This document shows positions 1-6,639 of a stretch of 9,546 nucleotides of DNA, piece after piece (positions within the stretch are counted from its first letter, which is position 1; each line of letters begins with the position of its first letter). The notes under the pieces are model-generated. The model was not told where the DNA came from, ran no database searches, and worked only from the letters and a program-made list of their open reading frames with translations. The position numbers were made by a program, and so were the translations under genes. Origin of the DNA: Desulfotomaculaceae bacterium (lineage in GTDB: Bacteria > Bacillota > Desulfotomaculia > Desulfotomaculales > Pelotomaculaceae); contig JAQVLS010000052.1 in assembly GCA_028704035.1 (NCBI GenBank), positions 1 through 9,546 of the forward strand, given 5' to 3'.

Positions 1-453
1 TACGACGGGGCGCTGCCGTCCGGCAATGCGGTGGCTCTGTTGAATCTGCTGCGTCTGGCCCGGCTGACCGCCAACGATAAATTAACAGAAATAGCCGAAA
101 GGCAGATAAAAGCATTTTCAGGAATTATCGGGCAATACCCGTGGGGCCATACGCACTTTCTAATGGGAGTAGACTTCATGCTTGGTCCCACCCGCGAGAT
201 TGTGATTGCCGGCAGAGCGGGAGAGGCTGACACCGAAACTATGTTAAGGGCAGCTAGGCAGGCTTTCCTGCCTGATACAGTGGTGGCTTGGCACCCGGAT
301 GGTGAAGTCGGCGGCGAGATTGAAAAGCTGGTTCCTTTCATGAGGGAGCAGCGTTCAGTAAATGGCAAAGCTGCCGCTTATATCTGCGAGAATTACGCCT
401 GCCAGGCGCCGGTCACAGACCTTGAGCAATTTGCTGAAAAACTCCGGCAATAA
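1..453 (+). CDS. YyaL/DUF255 thioredoxin-domain protein, C-terminal end (5' truncated)
   Basis: The reading frame is open from base 1 and gives 150 residues before the TAA at 451-453. The gene starts left of the window, so the GTG at 31 is an internal Val and not a start. The opening YDGALPSGNAVALLNLLRLARLT and the terminal AYICENYACQAPV are characteristic of the YyaL/SSP411 (spermatogenesis-associated protein 20-like) family. Family members are usually about 600-700 residues: an N-terminal DUF255 thioredoxin-like domain followed by an alpha/alpha-barrel resembling N-acylglucosamine epimerases. Only the end of the barrel half is present, so the thioredoxin CxxC cannot be checked. The physiological role of the family is poorly known. 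The gene is followed by a good intrinsic terminator, so it appears to end its transcription unit. Family assignment is confident; function is not. Confidence 0.88.
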   Translation, partial: YDGALPSGNAVALLNLLRLARLTANDKLTEIAERQIKAFSGIIGQYPWGHTHFLMGVDFMLGPTREIVIAGRAGEADTETMLRAARQAFLPDTVVAWHPDGEVGGEIEKLVPFMREQRSVNGKAAAYICENYACQAPVTDLEQFAEKLRQ

Positions 454-538
454 CCTGGTGAAAAGTAATACCGGGCACTGACTCTCATGGCTTACGCCAA
501 AGACCGGCTTAAGGCGATAAAGATTTTGTCAACAATTT

Positions 539-567
539 GCATCCGGTGTATCGCCGGATGCTTTTTT
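539..567 (+). terminator. Rho-independent terminator after the YyaL-family gene
   Basis: A perfect 8-bp GC-rich stem, GCATCCGG (539-546) with CCGGATGC (554-561), has a 7-nt loop and is followed directly by six T residues (562-567). It lies 85 bases past the stop codon of the YyaL-family gene. Confidence 0.85.
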
Positions 568-580
568 AGATAAAGCAAGT

Positions 581-603
581 AAAAATCCTTCTGAAGGATT
601 TTT
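581..603. terminator. Second, AT-rich hairpin (possible back-up or bidirectional terminator)
   Basis: AAAAATCCTT (581-590) pairs perfectly with AAGGATTTTT (594-603) around a 3-nt loop. The A-run on one side and T-run on the other make it terminator-like on both strands. It sits 13 bases after the first terminator and just upstream of the rmuC promoter region. No gene on the minus strand reads into it nearby, so a back-up role for the forward transcript is the simplest reading. Confidence 0.5.
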
Positions 604-629
604 CTTCAATGAAATTGAACATATAAACA

Positions 630-635
630 TATAAT
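630..635 (+). promoter_or_regulatory. Candidate -10 box for rmuC
   Basis: A perfect TATAAT sits 33 bases before the rmuC ATG and downstream of the two terminator hairpins. The best -35 is weak: TTCAAT at 605-610 is 19 bp away, and the better-looking TTGAAC at 615-620 is only 9 bp away. The position fits rmuC having its own promoter, but the -35 is not convincing. Confidence 0.35.
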
Positions 636-668
636 CGAAAGGCTTGATGAAGGATGTGAGACGGTTTT

Positions 669-1994
669 ATGGACAACAGCATTTTAATTCAGGCGGTCCT
701 GGCAATTATAATTGTTGCGCTCTTAATAGTTATATTAATCCAGGGTCGGCGGGGCGGGAATTCAGGTCTGGCAGCTAATTTTGCTGCGATAGAAAAAAAC
801 CAGGAAAAAACTGAACGTACTGTTAAGGATGAAGCAGTCCGGAGCAGGGAAGAAGACAACAATAATGCCAGACGGCTGCGGGACGAAGTCAATATTTCCC
901 TGAAAATGCTGGGCGACTCGTTGCTGGCGCGTTTGACTGAGCACGCCACCTTGCATAAAAACCAGATGGACACCTTTTCCAGCCAGATCAATGTCCTGAC
1001 GCGCAGCAATGAGCAAAAACTGGATAAAATGCGGGATACCTTCGAGGAAAGATTAATCATGTTGCAACAAGACAATAACCTGAAGCTGGAGCAAATGAGG
1101 GCCACGGTGGACGAGAAGCTGCACGAAACCCTAGAAAAACGCCTGGGCGAATCATTCAAGCTGGTCAGCGAAAGGCTGGAACTTGTCCATCAAGGGCTGG
1201 GTGAAATGCAGTCCCTGGCCGCCGGTGTAGGTGACTTGAAAAAAGTTTTAACCAATGTCAAAACCAGGGGAATATGGGGTGAGATATCTCTCGCCGGTCT
1301 GCTCGAACAGATATTAACTAATGAACAGTACGACAAGAACGTGGCTACGAAAAAAGGCAGCGCTGAGCGGGTGGAGTTTGCCATCAGACTGCCGGGCAGG
1401 GACGCTGGTAAAAATATTGTCTGGCTGCCGATAGACGCAAAATTTCCGCAGGAAGATTACCAGCGGTTGATAGAAGCACAGGAACAGGCCAATCCCGTGC
1501 AGGCCGATCAGGCTGCCAGGCAGCTGGAATTAAGGATTAAAGCTGAGGCTAAGAACATTAAAGATAAATATATTGACCCGCCGCATACGACTGATTTCGG
1601 CGTCATGTTTTTGCCTACTGAAGGGCTGTACGCCGAGATTATCCGCAGGCCGGGACTCTGTGACGTGCTGTTGAGAGACTGCCGGGTAATAGTGACCGGG
1701 CCCACCACTCTTGCAGCCTTGCTGAACAGCCTGCAGGTCGGTTTTCAGACGTTGGCTATAGAGAAACATTCGAGCGAGGTCTGGGCGCTGCTCGGGGCTG
1801 TAAAAAGCGAGTTCGGCAAATTCAGCGAAATACTTGAAAAAACTCATAAAAAGCTGCGGGAGGCCAGCAACACCATCGACAGCGCCGCTAAAAAATCCCG
1901 TACTATCGAAAGAAAACTGAAGAACGTACAGGAACTGCCCGCATCTGAAGCGGTTGTCCTGCTGGGCGAAAACGGGCAAAATGATATTATATGA
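669..1994 (+). CDS. rmuC: DNA recombination protein RmuC
   Basis: This 441-residue protein has the full RmuC layout. Residues about 5-25 form one hydrophobic helix (LIQAVLAIIIVALLIVILIQ), an N-terminal membrane anchor. Residues about 30-170 are a long charged coiled coil. Residues about 180-420 are the RmuC domain (PF02646), with the conserved stretch around W203-G204-E205, PIDAKFP at 254-260 and GVMFLPTE at 311-318. The domain is distantly related to nuclease folds. In E. coli, rmuC limits recombination at inverted repeats, but the biochemical activity is not firmly established. The ATG at 669 is preceded by AAGGA (650-654) at a rather long 14-nt spacing, with GTGAG at 656-660 closer. It stands alone between upstream terminators and convergent ridA, only 17 bases away, with no clear terminator between. 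Length is typical and no damage is seen. Confidence 0.93.
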   Translation: MDNSILIQAVLAIIIVALLIVILIQGRRGGNSGLAANFAAIEKNQEKTERTVKDEAVRSREEDNNNARRLRDEVNISLKMLGDSLLARLTEHATLHKNQMDTFSSQINVLTRSNEQKLDKMRDTFEERLIMLQQDNNLKLEQMRATVDEKLHETLEKRLGESFKLVSERLELVHQGLGEMQSLAAGVGDLKKVLTNVKTRGIWGEISLAGLLEQILTNEQYDKNVATKKGSAERVEFAIRLPGRDAGKNIVWLPIDAKFPQEDYQRLIEAQEQANPVQADQAARQLELRIKAEAKNIKDKYIDPPHTTDFGVMFLPTEGLYAEIIRRPGLCDVLLRDCRVIVTGPTTLAALLNSLQVGFQTLAIEKHSSEVWALLGAVKSEFGKFSEILEKTHKKLREASNTIDSAAKKSRTIERKLKNVQELPASEAVVLLGENGQNDII

Positions 1995-2011
1995 GAATTT
2001 GACGGTCTAAA

Positions 2012-2395
2012 TTAGGGGATATAGGCGACGGCTTCAACTTCGACTAGGACGTCTTTCGGCAGCCTAGCCACCTCCAGGCAGGAACGGGCGGGGTGCTGGT
2101 CGCCGAAAAAATTGGCGTAGATCTCATTAATTATAGCAAAATCCTCCATGTTTTTAATAAAAAGTGTTGTTTTAAGGACACTATTTAATGAGGCGCCGGC
2201 CGCGATTAAAACCTCTTCCAGGTTTTTTAACGTCTGCTGCACCTGTGGTCCAACCCCTCCCGGCACAATTTCCCCGCTCACCGGGTCGGCCGGGATTTGC
2301 CCCGAGGTAAAGATTAAATTCCCCAGCCTTACAGCCTGAGAGTATGGTCCGATGGCGGCCGGGGCTTTTTTAGTGGAAATAACGCTCTTATCCAT
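2012..2395 (-). CDS. ridA: RidA family enamine/imine deaminase
   Basis: This 127-residue protein covers the whole RidA/YjgF/UK114 family (PF01042). RidA hydrolyses reactive 2-aminoacrylate-type enamines/imines released by PLP enzymes, giving 2-ketoacids and ammonia, and so protects cytosolic PLP enzymes. Visible hallmarks are GPYSQAV at 16-22, FTSGQIP at 29-35, the HPARSCLEVARLP block with the catalytic Arg at 104, and VEVEAVA at 118-124 with Glu119. The conserved Arg argues for true deaminase activity rather than a divergent Rid subgroup. Start ATG (2395-2393) is preceded on the minus strand by AAAGAGGT (2412-2405) at about 9-nt spacing. It is convergent with rmuC and divergent from the flavin reductase gene; the 95-bp AT-rich gap probably carries promoters for both directions. 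Confidence 0.95.
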   Translation of the reverse strand: MDKSVISTKKAPAAIGPYSQAVRLGNLIFTSGQIPADPVSGEIVPGGVGPQVQQTLKNLEEVLIAAGASLNSVLKTTLFIKNMEDFAIINEIYANFFGDQHPARSCLEVARLPKDVLVEVEAVAYIP

Positions 2396-2490
2396 ATTGT
2401 TTTTACCTCTTTACTTATCATATAGTATAGAATTTCTAGTTTTAATCGTTTTTAGTATATAATGATTGCGAAAAAATAAAAACAAAGGGG
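2396..2490. promoter_or_regulatory. Divergent promoter region, ridA / flavin reductase
   Basis: This AT-rich gap separates two divergent genes. Forward, a perfect TATAAT at 2458-2463 would start transcripts near 2470, about 20 bases before the flavin reductase coding region. The matching -35 area (about 2435-2440) is poor. In reverse, TATACT (complement of 2424-2429) is the best -10 for ridA, again without a good -35. Only the presence of promoter-like -10 elements is supported. Confidence 0.4.
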
Positions 2491-3072
2491 TTGGTCATAA
2501 TTAATAAAATTACTAAAGGCCCTTCAACAGTCCTTTTCCCCGTCCCGGCAGTGCTTGTTACGTCCTGCCTGGAGGGAGGCGAACCCAATATAATAACCAT
2601 AGCCTGGACAGGTATTATGAATTCAGAACCTCCGGTTGTTTATATCAGCGTGCGTCCCGGGGGCAGGCATTCTTACCGGTTGATCAAGGAGTCCGGAGAA
2701 TTTGTGATCAACATTGCTTCGGCCGCTCAAGTGGGAGTTGTTGATTACTGCGGCAACGTGTCGGGCAGGGAGGTAAATAAGTTTAGAGAAACAGGACTGA
2801 CTCCTGTGCCTGCGTCACATGTGCAGGCTCCTTTAATCGCAGAATGCCCGGTCAATGTCGAATGTCGGGTCAGGCAGATAATTCCCCTCGGCAGCCACGA
2901 TGTTTTTCTCGGGGACGTCCTGGCGGTCCATTATAATCAGGACATTCTTGACGAAAAAGGGCGGCCCGATTTCGAGATGATTGAACCTTACGGTTACTGC
3001 TCTGGTGAGTACAGACTGATAACCAAAAAGATCGGACACCATGGTTACTCAAAAAAAGAAAAGCAGCTTTAA
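2491..3072 (+). CDS. Flavin reductase-like FMN-binding protein (flavoredoxin type)
   Basis: About 193 residues match the flavin reductase-like/flavoredoxin family (PF01613), which uses a split-barrel fold to bind FMN. Members transfer electrons (for example Desulfovibrio flavoredoxin) or reduce free flavin. The N-terminal strand STVLFPVPAVLVTS (12-25), PNIITIAWTGIMNSEPP (32-48) and SVRPGGRHSY (53-62), leading into ESGEFVIN, are the family's FMN-contact region; a GLTPVPASHV-like substrate-side segment follows. The partner is unknown. The start is uncertain. The TTG at 2491 is the only canonical in-frame candidate, but the AAAGGGG ribosome-binding sequence (2484-2490) touches it; ATT at 2500 has ideal spacing. 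The next in-frame ATG is at residue 43, inside the fold. It is co-directional with the macrodomain gene 30 bases downstream, probably one operon. Confidence 0.87.
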   Translation: MVIINKITKGPSTVLFPVPAVLVTSCLEGGEPNIITIAWTGIMNSEPPVVYISVRPGGRHSYRLIKESGEFVINIASAAQVGVVDYCGNVSGREVNKFRETGLTPVPASHVQAPLIAECPVNVECRVRQIIPLGSHDVFLGDVLAVHYNQDILDEKGRPDFEMIEPYGYCSGEYRLITKKIGHHGYSKKEKQL

Positions 3073-3084
3073 AAAAGTAAACAT

Positions 3085-3092
3085 AAAGGAGG
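3085..3092 (+). promoter_or_regulatory. Strong ribosome-binding site of the macrodomain gene
   Basis: AAAGGAGG is a near-perfect match to the anti-Shine-Dalgarno complement, 10 bases before the ATG at 3103. It fixes that start and suggests efficient translation within the two-gene operon. Confidence 0.8.
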
Positions 3093-3102
3093 ACCAAACT
3101 TT

Positions 3103-3657
3103 ATGGAAGCTTTTATAGGGAAAACACTGATTAAAATTGTCATGGGAGACATTACCCAGCAAGAAACCGAGGCGATTGTAAACGCGGCGAACTCAGGGCT
3201 GATGGGGGGCGGAGGAGTGGACGGCGCCATCCACCGCGCGGGCGGGCCTCAGATCCTGGCCGAATGCAAGGAAATCCGCGCCAGACAGGGAACGCTCCCG
3301 ACCGGCAGGGCGGTTATAACTAGCGGCGGACGCCTGAAGGCCCGCTATGTGATACATACGGTCGGCCCGGTGTGGTCCGGCGGCAAAAAAGGTGAAGATG
3401 AGCTGCTGCGCAGCGCTTACCGGAGCAGTCTCACCCTAGCCAGGGAAAAGGGCATTCGCTCTGTTTCGTTTCCCTCGATCAGTACCGGCATATACAGTTT
3501 TCCCGTGGACCGGGCGGCCAGAATAGCCCTGCGCGAGGTGAGGGATTTTGTCAGCGGCAATCCGGGCTCCACGGAGGTGCGGTTTGTCCTCTTCAGTCCG
3601 TCGGTGCTGAAAGAGTTTGAAACTGCCTGGGAAGAAATAAACAGCCAGGATCAATAG
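3103..3657 (+). CDS. Macrodomain protein (probable O-acetyl-ADP-ribose deacetylase)
   Basis: This 184-residue protein is a single macrodomain (PF01661) of the MacroD/YmdB class, which binds ADP-ribose and often hydrolyses O-acetyl-ADP-ribose or mono-ADP-ribosyl-aspartate/glutamate. Visible motifs are GDIT at 15-18, VNAANSGLMGGGGVDGAIHRAGG from 26 to 48 (adenine/ribose loop; Asp40 corresponds to the catalytic Asp of YmdB, and Asn27 and Asn30 are conserved), VIHTVGPVW at 83-91, and the phosphate-binding loop SISTGIYSFP at 125-134. All expected residues are present, so an active enzyme is likely. The substrate in this organism is unknown. It follows the flavin reductase gene by 30 bases. No terminator is evident before convergent ferredoxin 43 bases away. 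A toxin-antitoxin (DarG-like) role is unlikely because no DarT partner is adjacent. Confidence 0.94.
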   Translation: MEAFIGKTLIKIVMGDITQQETEAIVNAANSGLMGGGGVDGAIHRAGGPQILAECKEIRARQGTLPTGRAVITSGGRLKARYVIHTVGPVWSGGKKGEDELLRSAYRSSLTLAREKGIRSVSFPSISTGIYSFPVDRAARIALREVRDFVSGNPGSTEVRFVLFSPSVLKEFETAWEEINSQDQ

Positions 3658-3700
3658 GTAAAAGGGTTAAATTAGCATTTTTCTTTAAGTTGCCCCGGGC

Positions 3701-3937
3701 TTATTTCGTGTTATCATTGTCGTAGAGTCCGCTGTCAGGTACCGGCATGATCTCTATTGCGAAATCCGGGCAGTGTGTAGTGCAAAGTCCACAGGCAGTG
3801 CATTTATCCGGACGAATCGCAAGGGGCAAGCCGCTTTCGTCCGGTTCCAGCACTTTCTCGGGACAGATATTGATGCAAATGGTGCATTTTTTGCAGAGCT
3901 TTAGGTTTATTGATGGGTGAACAGCCTGTTTTGTCAA
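3701..3937 (-). CDS. Small 2[4Fe-4S] ferredoxin
   Basis: This 78-residue protein has two classical cluster motifs: C15-x2-C18-x2-C21-x3-C25-P and C46-x2-C49-x2-C52-x3-C56-P. Together they bind two [4Fe-4S] clusters for low-potential electron transfer in the cytoplasm. The pattern resembles stand-alone bacterial ferredoxins and the delta (ferredoxin-like) subunits of 2-oxoacid:ferredoxin oxidoreductases. No oxidoreductase subunit lies next to it, so stand-alone ferredoxin is the safer call. The start is TTG (complement of 3935-3937), supported by AAGGAG about 9-10 nt upstream on the minus strand (near 3947-3953). It is convergent with the macrodomain gene and divergent from the MBL gene, and appears monocistronic. 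Confidence 0.92.
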   Translation of the reverse strand: MTKQAVHPSINLKLCKKCTICINICPEKVLEPDESGLPLAIRPDKCTACGLCTTHCPDFAIEIMPVPDSGLYDNDNTK

Positions 3938-4278
3938 TAGATGGATCTCCTTAAATTATTTTGACATTATTTGTTTGTGGATCTTGTTATACTGCCAAGT
4001 TCATTTCTTTTCTTTCCTGATAACCTTTTTTTGTGAAAGTTCTATATTATATACTATATTCCTGTTTTTTTATTTAAAACACTTAGTGTAGGTGCTGAAA
4101 TATTTTCCTGCAAAAAAATGTTTGACTCGGTCCAGGTATAGATAAAGACCATTTTATATTGACAATCTTCAAATTTTTCAGATATCCTAGGTCTGAGGAA
4201 AAGAAATAGAATATCCTTGGAATTATGTTGGCTGATTGATTACATAACAGAATATATAAAAAAAGGAAGTCGTTTGTT
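3938..4278. other. 341-bp AT-rich divergent intergenic region
   Basis: No gene is supported here. The spacer separates the ferredoxin (-) from the MBL hydrolase (+) and is strongly AT-rich. It holds several promoter-like elements: an extended -10 TGTTATACT at 3985-3993 (+), TTGTGA (4031-4036) with TATATT (4055-4060) at 18 bp (+), and a TTGACA promoter listed separately. It also holds a pair of ATATCCTnGG direct repeats at 4182-4191 and 4211-4220. On the minus strand, TATAAC and TATAAT hexamers near 3990 and 4050 are possible ferredoxin -10 boxes, but none has a good -35. Very short ORFs (for example ATG at 4119) lack ribosome-binding sites. Confidence 0.6.
4159..4188 (+). promoter_or_regulatory. 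Candidate promoter of the MBL hydrolase
   Basis: A perfect -35 TTGACA (4159-4164) is followed 18 bp later by TATCCT (4183-4188), a 4/6 match to the -10. Transcription would begin near 4195 and leave a leader of about 85 bases. The -10 overlaps the first of two ATATCCTnGG repeats. Confidence 0.4.
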
Positions 4279-5232
4279 ATGATCACAAGCCTGGGCAGCA
4301 ATATATACCAGATCGACGTCTATGACCAGGAACCCGAGCGCACTTCCTGCTACCTGATCCTGGCGGATAAGGTAGCGTTGATTGAGACCGGCCCGACTCC
4401 GGGTACCGTGCATATCAAAGACGCATTGAAAAAAATCGGCATACCGCCGGAAAAGGTCGACTACATCATAGTCACCCATATTCATTTGGATCATGCGGGC
4501 GGGGCCGGTGTCATGGCCGGGGATTTGCCGCGGGCAAAGGTGTGTGTGCACCCCCGGGGCGCCAGGCACCTGATCGACCCGGCCAGGCTTGCGGCCGGCG
4601 CCAGGGCAATCTACGGGGAAAGCTTCGACAGGCTTTTTGGCGACGTATTGCCCATACCCTGGGAAAGGATTCACACACCGGCAGACGGAGAAATTCTTGA
4701 CTTGGGCGGGGGCAGGGTCTTGACATTCTATCACACACCGGGTCATGCCCGTCATCATTTTATCATCCATGACCCCGCCAGTCGGGGCGTCTTCAGCGGT
4801 GACGCCCTGGGCGTGCGCTTTCAGGCCTTGAGTCGCCTGGCGGGCTCTAATTTTACCCTGCTTTCTACCCCACCGCCGGAATTTGACCCCGCCATGATGA
4901 TTGAAACATTGGACCGCGCCGCCGGGCTTGATCTCGAGTATATCTATTTCGCGCATTACGGCAGGGCCGGGGGAGTAAGCGCTATACTTGCAGGACTCAG
5001 GGAACAGGTAAATGATTTTGTAGCGGCAGGCAGGCGAGTGCTTACCTCTGGCGGCGCCGCCGGGGAAATTGAAAAAGCAATCTGGGAAATGGTGATGGAC
5101 CAGGTCGCGGTATACGGGTTTAAAGACAGGGAGCATCCCGCAATTCAGTTTATGGGACTAGATATAAGCCTTAATGCGGCGGGCATAAACCATTACCTGC
5201 AAAAGGTTATGGGTATTGCCAACAACAGATAA
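4279..5232 (+). CDS. MBL-fold (metallo-beta-lactamase superfamily) metal-dependent hydrolase
   Basis: This 317-residue protein has a complete set of binuclear metal ligands: THIHLDHAGG at 66-75 (His67, His69, Asp71, His72), His156 in YHTPGHARHH, Asp175 in FSGDALG, and His226 in FAHYGRAGG. This is the glyoxalase II-like arrangement. The N-terminal strand pair with LIETGPTPG (34-42) is typical. About 80 helical residues follow the last ligand; this C-terminal part presumably shapes substrate binding but gives no substrate clue. No signal peptide is seen, so it should be cytoplasmic. ATG 4279 is preceded by AAGGAAG (4263-4269) at 9 nt. It is probably transcribed alone from the long upstream spacer; the kinase gene 66 bases downstream has its own candidate promoter. 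The superfamily is certain; the reaction is unknown (thioesterase, lactonase or phosphodiesterase activities all occur). Confidence 0.92.
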   Translation: MITSLGSNIYQIDVYDQEPERTSCYLILADKVALIETGPTPGTVHIKDALKKIGIPPEKVDYIIVTHIHLDHAGGAGVMAGDLPRAKVCVHPRGARHLIDPARLAAGARAIYGESFDRLFGDVLPIPWERIHTPADGEILDLGGGRVLTFYHTPGHARHHFIIHDPASRGVFSGDALGVRFQALSRLAGSNFTLLSTPPPEFDPAMMIETLDRAAGLDLEYIYFAHYGRAGGVSAILAGLREQVNDFVAAGRRVLTSGGAAGEIEKAIWEMVMDQVAVYGFKDREHPAIQFMGLDISLNAAGINHYLQKVMGIANNR

Positions 5233-5261
5233 TTGTGATACGCAGATTAAAATAGTATTAT
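5233..5261 (+). promoter_or_regulatory. Candidate promoter of the kinase/regulator operon
   Basis: TTGTGA (5233-5238) and TATTAT (5256-5261) are separated by an ideal 17 bp (4/6 and 5/6 matches). They lie directly after the MBL stop codon. Transcription would start near 5268, about 30 bases before the kinase ATG. Confidence 0.45.
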
Positions 5262-5298
5262 AAGAAAAGAAATTTTCGGTTGGACAGGGAGCAGGATT

Positions 5299-6639
5299 AT
5301 GGGTAAAAATTTTACAAGCATTAATGGTGGTATTATACTGCGCTGGAGCCTGGTGCAATTGTTTTTAACCGGGCTGGTTATGTTGGTTCAACCTGCCTTG
5401 TGGTTGGTCGTTTTCGTGATGCTGCTGGCGAGTGCCCTGGCCACATACATAGTCGTGGAATATATTCAGAAACACAGGGTTATAAAAATAAAATTTGATG
5501 AACACCCTATTGATCCTACCTTGCAGATTGCTAACGAAACACTTCCTTACCTCAGGCGCGGTCTTAATGAAGAAACGGCATATAAGACTGCCGAAATTAT
5601 CTTGAAAATCAGCGATGTATCGGCAGTGGCCATCACAGACCGCGAAAAGGTGCTGGCATATATTGGAGAGTGTTCCGACCACCATAAAGCCGGCGGGCCG
5701 ATTATTACTTATGCGACAAAACAGGCTGTGGAAACAGGAGAGTTAATAATCATAAAAGATAAGAAAGGCCTGCAATGCCCGGATAAAAATTGCACGCTGC
5801 AGTCTGCTGTTATAGCGCCGCTGATATGTCAGGGTGAGGTGGCCGGCACAGTCAAACTTTATCAGACCAGCCAGGGGGAACTCCAACCTGCCGTTGTTAA
5901 ACTGGCCTTGGCCGTAGCCCAACTGCTGGGCCTGCAAATGGAACTGGCAGAACTGGACCGGCACGCCCAGTTGGTGACAAAGGCAGAACTGGACGCCCTG
6001 CATGCCCAGATCAATCCCCATTTTTTATTCAATACTCTAAACACTATCATTACGTACACCAGGACAGACCCGGAAAATGCAAGAAGGCTTCTAATTCGCC
6101 TGGCCTCTTTTTTTCGTCAAACACTAAAGAGGCACGGGCATTTTAACACGTTACGGGAAGAAATAGAATATGTCAATACTTATCTTATCCTGGAGAAAGC
6201 TCGCTTTCGGGAAAAGTTGAAGATACAGAGGAGCATTGACCCTGCCCTGCTTGATTTTAATGTGCCTGTACTGACCCTGCAACCGCTGGTTGAAAATGCG
6301 GTGAAGCACGGTATTCAGCCGAAAATGGGTCCCGGCAATATTCAGATATCAGCCAAGTTTGTTGACGGAGAAATGCTTTTTGTAATCACGGATGATGGCG
6401 TGGGGATAGACAATGAAAGGCTGCCTAGGGTATCTCTGCCTGGCTTCGGTTCCGACAGCGGGGTTGGTTTAAGCAATGTCAACGAGCGGCTTAAAAGCCT
6501 TTACGGGGAAGAATACGGCCTGCGGATCGAAAGCGAGGTAGACAAGGGCACCAAGGTTTACGTCAGGATCCCCATCAGCGACGAAAGCCATGAGAAAGGT
6601 GGGTTCACCAGTGAAATTAAAAGCATTAATTATAGATGA
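5299..6639 (+). CDS. LytS/YehU-family sensor histidine kinase
   Basis: This 446-residue membrane histidine kinase is paired with the LytTR regulator that follows. Residues about 14-30 and 33-53 form two membrane helices with almost no outside loop. Residues about 70-215 are a GAF-like sensor domain with CSDHH at 125-129 and a C160-x4-C165 pair (CPDKNC). Residues 235-245 are the His_kinase (PF06580) H-box HAQINPHFLFN; His241 is the likely phosphorylation site. The ATPase domain follows, with N-box Asn333 (LVENAVKHG), DDGVGI at 365-370 and GVGLSN from 388. Unlike classical LytS, it lacks the multi-helix 5TMR-LYT module, so the signal probably enters through the GAF domain or membrane. ATG 5299 has AGGGAG (5286-5291) at 7 nt. 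Its 3' end overlaps the regulator gene, indicating translational coupling. Ligand and target genes are unknown. Confidence 0.93.
   Translation: MGKNFTSINGGIILRWSLVQLFLTGLVMLVQPALWLVVFVMLLASALATYIVVEYIQKHRVIKIKFDEHPIDPTLQIANETLPYLRRGLNEETAYKTAEIILKISDVSAVAITDREKVLAYIGECSDHHKAGGPIITYATKQAVETGELIIIKDKKGLQCPDKNCTLQSAVIAPLICQGEVAGTVKLYQTSQGELQPAVVKLALAVAQLLGLQMELAELDRHAQLVTKAELDALHAQINPHFLFNTLNTIITYTRTDPENARRLLIRLASFFRQTLKRHGHFNTLREEIEYVNTYLILEKARFREKLKIQRSIDPALLDFNVPVLTLQPLVENAVKHGIQPKMGPGNIQISAKFVDGEMLFVITDDGVGIDNERLPRVSLPGFGSDSGVGLSNVNERLKSLYGEEYGLRIESEVDKGTKVYVRIPISDESHEKGGFTSEIKSINYR

Noticed and set aside
1530..1979. 149-codon minus-strand frame inside rmuC
   Set aside because: It is a shadow of the RmuC domain; no ribosome-binding site or recognisable protein was seen.
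3103..3657. Macrodomain as a DarG-like antitoxin or defence component
   Set aside because: It is a stand-alone MacroD-type domain of housekeeping length with no adjacent DarT-like toxin or other defence gene.
3692..3706. GCCCCGGGC followed by TTATTT as a terminator between the macrodomain gene and ferredoxin
   Set aside because: The arms leave a single-base loop, which cannot form a stable hairpin, and the T-run is short and interrupted.
3961..3993. TTGACA (3961-3966) with TATACT (3988-3993) as a promoter
   Set aside because: The 21-bp spacing is too long for a standard sigma-A promoter. TATACT has an extended TG motif and could work alone, so it is mentioned only in the spacer description.
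4240..5136. 298-codon open frame on the minus strand opposite the MBL gene
   Set aside because: The + frame has all seven metal ligands in order, a ribosome-binding site and normal length. The minus product is Cys/His/Pro-rich without a known fold.
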